A stretch of 55,082 nt of DNA, taken from contig DF237159.1 in the NCBI GenBank assembly GCA_000708835.1, positions 2,466-57,547 on the forward strand, given 5' to 3'. The notes beneath the pieces were generated by a model, which worked only from the letters and a program-made list of their open reading frames with translations, did not search any database and was not told where the DNA came from. Position 1 is the first letter of the stretch. Each line of letters starts with the position of its first letter. This stretch comes from Klebsormidium nitens (taxonomy: Eukaryota > Streptophyta > Klebsormidiophyceae > Klebsormidiales > Klebsormidiaceae). A program made the translations under genes and the position numbers. Shown here piece after piece: positions 43,844 to 55,082 of the stretch.

Positions 43844-46182
43844 TTCTTTAGTACCCTAGGTTTTGAAGCTTGTCGAGGAGCAGTGCAAATTTCTAGAGAG
43901 CTTAAGTTAGGACGTTGTATAAACCATAGCGGATTTTATTTACATTCCATATTCTGGAATGAGAAGCGGCGCAAGTCAAGGAGGCAGCTTGACTGTACAG
44001 TCCCTAAATCAGTTGCGGACCACACCAACCGTTATTCTTCTTATCGGATCGACTTGAGCAAACGATCACGCTAAGAGAAGAACATGCATGTCGTTTACAT
44101 TCCTCCCTGCCTTGTTTACTTTTGTGATGATGGTTGTTATGGGCATTCTGGCAATAGAACATGGAATCAAGCTGCAATAATGTCTCCTGCCCGCTCTCGG
44201 CACATCCCGTCGCATGGTGAATCGTTCTTTCAGCTTCTTCATTGCTTTCACCTTTTCTTTCATCAGACTCGAGGGGCTCTCTTTCAATCTTCAAGCGCAA
44301 GGATGGCTGCTGCGTCAATTCATGCGATCTTTAAGGTTCAGAAGTTTTTGCGACCAAAACCACCGGAGAAGCCGTCCAGGCGTGCATGATACATACATAT
44401 AGCAGGAGGAGAAGGCGGTCAGGGCGGCAGAACGCGTCACCCTGGCCGCAACGTCCCTCGCAGCTTTCGACCACAGGCTGCCAAACTGGAAAGCCTTTCA
44501 AAGGAGACTTCTGAAATATCTCGTGGAGAAGGGCTGGCTGGGGTCCACTCACCCCACGCCTCTACAAGCAATCAGACTCTTGCAGGAGCAAATTGCTTGA
44601 ACAAACGGAGGGGCCTGGCTGGGGCCCACACTCTCTGTGCAATTGCAATAGCGAGGTCCACCATCGGGCACGTAAATTCTTCCCTCAACCCACTATAGCT
44701 TATATAAATGAGTCATTTTTAAGTCGCCAGCAAGCCAAAATAAGCATACGAAACGCTGCAAATGGTTCTCTGAACGTGATGGTGCATGTTCTTGATGGCC
44801 GGTAAATTTGAAGTTGGGCTCATGAGTCTAGCGCATGTCCTTCGCCAAAGGTACCTGACCGTTTGGAAAATGGACTTTCAAAAGGCTGATCCAGCACATG
44901 CATGTTCACATGCTCTTCAATACAACATCGTTGCCAATATGGGGCCCCCATGTGCAAAACCGTACCAGCTGCGAACATCGGGCACCTTTTCTGAGCTTCA
45001 ACACAACGATTATCTGCGTGTTGATTGACTGGACTTGAAACCATAGGCCACACATGCATTAGATGTCAACAGTCGCCACAAAGCAGCTCAGAAAGCAGAC
45101 CATTCCTTCAGTAAGCGGATATTTGGCAACCATGTGTTACACAAGGTCCCTTCACGCACAACTGAACACACCTACACTGGGATCGTGCAGGCCAATTGAG
45201 GATGCGCGCGTAAAGTGAATTTTTCTGAACATTACAATTAGCAAATCAAGCGCAGACAAAAGGGCACCGGACATCACAAGAAGAAACAAAGACCAGAGTA
45301 CAAGAAGCGATGTTTAGATATGACGCAGGTCATAATCATATAGGAGCTACGCTATCTGCAACAGAAGCGAGGGGTAGAACGGAGCGGAGGCCCAGAACCA
45401 GGAAATCACGAAAGAATGCAGCCCCGCTCAATGGTGCACCAAGTCCCTGTACCGTATCCGTCCAACATATGGGGCAAACCACAGTGACCATCCTACATAT
45501 AGTTCCCATATAGTCCCAAATCGAGAAGGCAAATCGAGAAGGCAAATCGAGCAGAGCAAGCAGCAGCAAGGGCATGAGGCCCCAGCAACCAGCAGCAACT
45601 TGGCCATGAGAAACATATACAGGCTATGCTCTTATATATGCAGGCTCCGCTTACATATGTGCTGGTCCAAGGATCGACAGCCTGGATCTCTGGCCACCAC
45701 AGGGCGTAGGCCTTGTCTGGATCCGTGGCGCCAATAATGGCCACCTGCTGCAGGAACTTCGCGTCACAGCTAACCGCTGCTCGCCGCCGAGCGTGCCTGC
45801 AAGATGGACCCATGGTTCCGCCCTCGTGCGTTCCTACCTCTTGTGCGCGTGCAGGCGTTCCTGGCTGTCTCAGACACCTTATGGATTTGGGCTCGAGTGG
45901 CTCGGATTGGCGCTAGCTTAGCTCGCGGCCTGGCGCGGCCGCGCATCGATGACAATCAACGAAGCTCAGGGTTTGGGCAGGGTTCGCGTTCAAATGTGGG
46001 TTACTGGGGGATAACTTGCCAGTTCTTATCAGATGAGTTATTGCTAACCCGACCTGCACCCCCAAAGCCGGCCGCGCAGGTTAAATTCCGCGCCCCATGG
46101 GCCCACCTGCTCAGGCTCCAGCTACGCAGCTCAGCTGCTCCTGCATTGGCATTTGGCAATTGGCGCACAAAAGGCGGCCACT
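43844..46182. other. Spacer between lipase and MYND genes
   Basis: It is mostly unassigned sequence. Contains one possible minus-strand exon (45655-45796, below) and a short repeat of AGAAGGCAAATCG (two full copies and a partial, 45522-45555). No RNA gene or transposon recognised. Confidence 0.45.
45655..45796 (-). CDS. Possible exon of an unrecognised minus-strand gene
   Basis: A 142-bp stretch is bounded by an acceptor (CTTGCAG at 45797-45803) and a good donor (GTAAGC at 45654-45649). It codes a balanced sequence including FLQQVAIIGATDPDKAYALW and PEIQAVDPWTSTY. I do not recognise the family, and I could not join it to other exons in phase. It would lie in a gene divergent from the MYND gene. 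It may be chance. Confidence 0.25.
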
Positions 46183-48288
46183 ATGAGGACCTGTGCAGGC
46201 TGCAAAGCCACTGAGTATGCCAAGGAGCGAGACTTTCAGCGCTGTGGGCGGTGCAAGGTAGCTCTTTTAACCACTTACTGGCATGTCTTTGATGAAGACG
46301 TTGGATAAAACGACGGTGCAGAGCGGACCTTGTATGTTTGTTGCTCCTTTGTAGCGATGCCTTTGTTGAGGGCACGTTAGTGGACTTCAAGTCTTTGTCT
46401 CTGGTGCTGGCCTTGCAGATCTCTGATAAGCCATTGCTGAAGCTGCCAGCATTGTGATTGGTCTGACGGTTGAGTTCAATTGGTCTTCAAGAGAATCAAA
46501 TGCGGGATCACAAAAAGTGGAGTCTTCCAATGCCAGCAGTGACATTACGCAACTCACTGGATGCTTCAAGGAGTCTGAATCAGTGGTGCTTAGTTCCCCT
46601 TCATTATAGTACGTGCAACATGTTAGACCACATGAGACAATTGAGGCATTAGCACTGCACAACCACCGCCATTGCCTCCTTCAAGGCAAGCAGATGCTTA
46701 TGCTGAAGGTTCATTGTTCAGAATGATTAAAAGGTCTGTTGACCTGGCAACCATGCTTCCTTCAAGTTCCATGAGATGTGTGTCAGTGCTTGACGAAGAG
46801 TTCCCCCTTTTCAGGTGCCGTTCTATTGCAGCAAGGAGTGCCAGAGAGCTGACTGGCAGGTTCACAGGAAGATATGCAAGGAACTGAAGCAGAGAAAAGA
46901 AGCTGGGGAAGTCAAGAAATGTGGCCTTTGTGGAAATCGAGAGAGGCCGCTAACGAAGACGAAATGCTGCAATCACTGGATTTGTGACGACGCTCGAGAG
47001 TATCAGCTCTTCTCATACGACAAAAACTGCTGCTACAGGAATCACAAGAGGTGCGTGACCTAAAGGCAAAGTCAAATGCACTAGGAGTGCAGCCTATTTG
47101 ATTCGATTGAACGCGTTTGATGACTGTTGGGAAACTTGCTCACTCATGAAAATGCTGCCAGTCAAGGATGAAGTATAATGTGCCTTATTTTGACTATGTA
47201 TCAGTTTCTGACACTACCCTTCTTTTGATTCAGAATGGGCGGTTATTTTTCCAGGCTGTGCCCCTTTTGGCTTCTCCATTCAGGGGCTAGCACGTACCAT
47301 TCACGGGCTGTGCTTTTGTTTCCGCGCTGAATAGAAGGCATTCTAAACAGGAAGATCGGGTGAGGAGGGGAGGCTTGTGAGCTAAATGCAGTGCTTGAAT
47401 TTTTAATATCTATTGGCTCCTTACAGGTACACCTTGTGCGCCTCGCACCATGATGAGGGCCACGGAGGGGATTGGAGGACCTGCCAAACGTAAGTACCAA
47501 GCTTGTGTTCGCAGAGGCTAAGCTTGTCTTGTCCCCTTAATTGCTCTCCTGATTCTCTTCATTCCTCGGTGGGAGTTCCTCATTTTCTATCTTCTTGATT
47601 GCTCGCTTGCTACCTTCAATCTTTAGTAAGGTTCTTAAACGTGTCTCCCCTTAATTGTTCTCTTCTTTCGAAGAGTCTTGGCAAGAACTCTCCGTTATGT
47701 GTTGCTTTGATTGCTCTCCTACCACTCTTCATTTATCAGGAGAAGTTCTGTGACATTGGCTCGCCAACTGTTTTACCCTGAGCTTTTATACAGAAGTGAG
47801 TCAGTTGGCGGACATACAAAGCCTTCCCATGTAAAAAGCGCCGTACAGAAAGTATAGAAGGAGGCACCTATGCATTGCTGTCTGCCAACTTCAATTAAGC
47901 TTCAATGCCTTTGTGCACGAAAGGAAAGTGTGACTATGCTTGACATGGAGGACGAGCGCATCTTGCCTCCGTTTTCTTTGCATCCCCCCTCGAGTTGCTT
48001 TTGGCATGCTACCTTCAACCGACGCTGTGCAGGTGCAAGGACTACTTCCAAGATCCTTGGGAGTGGTGGTGGCGTGGCCGAAACTTCGACGACTTTCGAT
48101 CGCAGTACAACTTCGAAGTGCTTCCGGACACGATCCCCAAGCCCCCAATGCCGAGGTGTTCGGATTGCAATAGAGGGATCGACACGCGGCTGGAAGCGCA
48201 CTCGCTGGGTAGAACAGGCATTCTGTGCACGGGTTGCGTGGATCATGGCAGCACGCCTCCGTTGACTTACAGAATGGACGGGCATTAA
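46183..48288 (+). CDS. MYND-type zinc-finger protein
   Basis: Four exons: 46183-46257, 46815-47050, 47427-47489, 48033-48288. Phases agree, giving 209 residues. The MYND finger is split by intron 1: CAGCKATEYAKERDFQRCGR then VPFYCSKECQRADWQVHRKI with the paired Cys/His zinc ligands in place. A second cysteine-rich part follows (CGLCG, KCCNHWICDD, LCASHHDEGHGGDW, TCKDYF), and a third Cys cluster (CSDCN, CTGC) closes the protein. MYND domains generally bind short proline-containing partner peptides; no specific role can be read here. Its 5' end lies opposite the possible minus-strand exon, and its 3' end converges on the helicase gene. Confidence 0.85.
47535..47745. repeat. Degenerate pyrimidine-rich repeat in intron 3 of the MYND gene
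   Basis: CTTAATTGCTCTCCTGATTC and variants (TTGATTGCTCGCTTGCTACC, TTAATTGTTCTCTTC, TTGATTGCTCTCCTACCACT) recur about every 55-60 bp. GCTACCTTCAATC also resembles the sequence before the true acceptor (GCTACCTTCAACC at 48008), so this may be an intron-side acceptor echo. Confidence 0.55.
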
Positions 48289-49167
48289 GGTTAGCTATGT
48301 TGCAAGCAAGGAGTTGTGATCAGCGTTTCTGGACGGGCTTTCGACTGTCAATGATGAATATACGGGGCTGCCATGTTATCATGGTCAACAGCGCGCTGAG
48401 TGCTTAAGTTACGCTTATTGTCTGAACCAGACCAAGACCGGTGTATCGTGCATATTGGACATGCCGAAGCTGCACGTGTGACACATATTTCTTTTCAAAT
48501 GATTCAATCAGGTCAAGCATGCATTCATGGTTTGATCTCGAGTCAACCGTTGGAGTGGGGTAGGCGAATTCAACGTCCCGGCGCAACATACAAGTGTAAC
48601 ATGCACAGCTGGGTGAAGTCAAGTGCATAACATGATGCACCGCCTGGCATACGGGCCCCACCATGTAAGATCGAGCGAACGGTAGTGATTAAGAATCACA
48701 TTTCCGGTACCATATAGCCGGTGTAAACTCAAATCTAGCAGTCAAACTGCAGTCTTCAAGACTTCAACCATGAGATCATTGTACCCAATGATGTATGCAC
48801 TCATTGCAGGCACTTCTGCAGACTGCTAAAAACAAACTTGCCAGCAATCCACGTTTTGCAAGTCATGAACTGCCACTCACTTTGACATGACATTGCATGA
48901 TACATATGCACTGAATCCCAAGACGACATTTGTATGGAGTAGCTAGGTCGAACTGACTGATATTCAGGCCACATGTAACAAGCCACAGTAACCACAATAG
49001 TAAACTTTTCGAATTTAAGCAGTTATGCTCGCCGAACAAAACACGTTTGCTCTAGCTCTCAGCAACAATCATTCAAGACCAATTTGTTCGACCCCATAAG
49101 AGGTACTGTTTTCCTGCAGTCCCTAGTATACAACAATGACACTAGCCCAGATGGTGAGGCGCGACGG
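48289..49167. other. Spacer between convergent MYND and helicase genes
   Basis: It contains the two 3' flanks. I see no exon or repeat. Confidence 0.5.
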
Positions 49168-54818
<5,651 letters not shown>

Positions 54819-55082
54819 CTTCCTCAAACAATTAAGACGAGGGGTAGAAAGCAGCGAAAAGCCCGTGTAAAGCCTGGAAATAAGTCGCTTCTTCTTCTCA
54901 GAGTTTCAAAATGGAAAGAAAACAACGAAGCGCCTCTCCACAATGCTTTAAGGTCGAACTTCCCTAATTCGGAGATTCAAAACCCTATTGCCCGTGGTTG
55001 AGAATCATGAAGACGTCTTCATTCATATCTCGAGCTTCGCTTGATCTTTTTGAGATTTGTCTTTTGCATGAGCAAGGACATG
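54819..55082 (-). promoter_or_regulatory. 5' flank of the helicase gene
   Basis: The 264 bp upstream of the helicase ATG (on the minus strand) should hold its 5' untranslated region and proximal promoter. No clear TATA box or other element is recognisable. Confidence 0.35.

Overview
The window is nuclear DNA from a green plant lineage organism, most likely a streptophyte (charophyte) alga of the Klebsormidium type. I infer this from intron-rich genes with GT..AG junctions, a plant-style receptor kinase, a plant BTB/POZ family, a 427-residue UAP56-type helicase of the plant length, and carbon-concentrating genes (LCIB family, thylakoid bestrophin) that most land plants lack. The species assignment is inference.

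Layout. 1-7216 (+): 3' part of a Pro/Thr-rich receptor-like kinase. 9389-13617 (+): alpha-carbonic anhydrase with a chloroplast transit region and a twin-arginine lumenal signal. 16695-21616 (-): bestrophin-like thylakoid anion channel. 23146-28326 (+): LCIB/LCIC-family protein. 29816-35042 (-): BTB/POZ protein. 37006-43843 (+): class 3 lipase of the diacylglycerol-lipase type. 46183-48288 (+): small MYND zinc-finger protein. 49168-54818 (-): UAP56/SUB2 DEAD-box helicase. I rebuilt every gene from exon phases and splice junctions, and all exon joins keep frame.

Two things stand out. First, three neighbouring genes encode consecutive parts of an algal CO2-concentrating mechanism: a bestrophin that can carry bicarbonate into the thylakoid lumen, a lumenal alpha-carbonic anhydrase that turns it into CO2, and an LCIB protein that recaptures leaking CO2. 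The bestrophin and LCIB genes are divergent and share a 1.5 kb spacer. Second, in four of the eight genes (kinase, bestrophin, BTB, lipase) many exon-intron boundaries are echoed. Degenerate tandem copies of the exon edge together with its splice site lie inside the adjoining intron, often at a near-constant spacing for each array (about 51, 75, 110, 145 or 170 bp). The carbonic anhydrase and the helicase show no obvious echoes.

The rest is ordinary intergenic sequence, where I see small tandem duplications but no convincing RNA gene, intact transposon or CRISPR.
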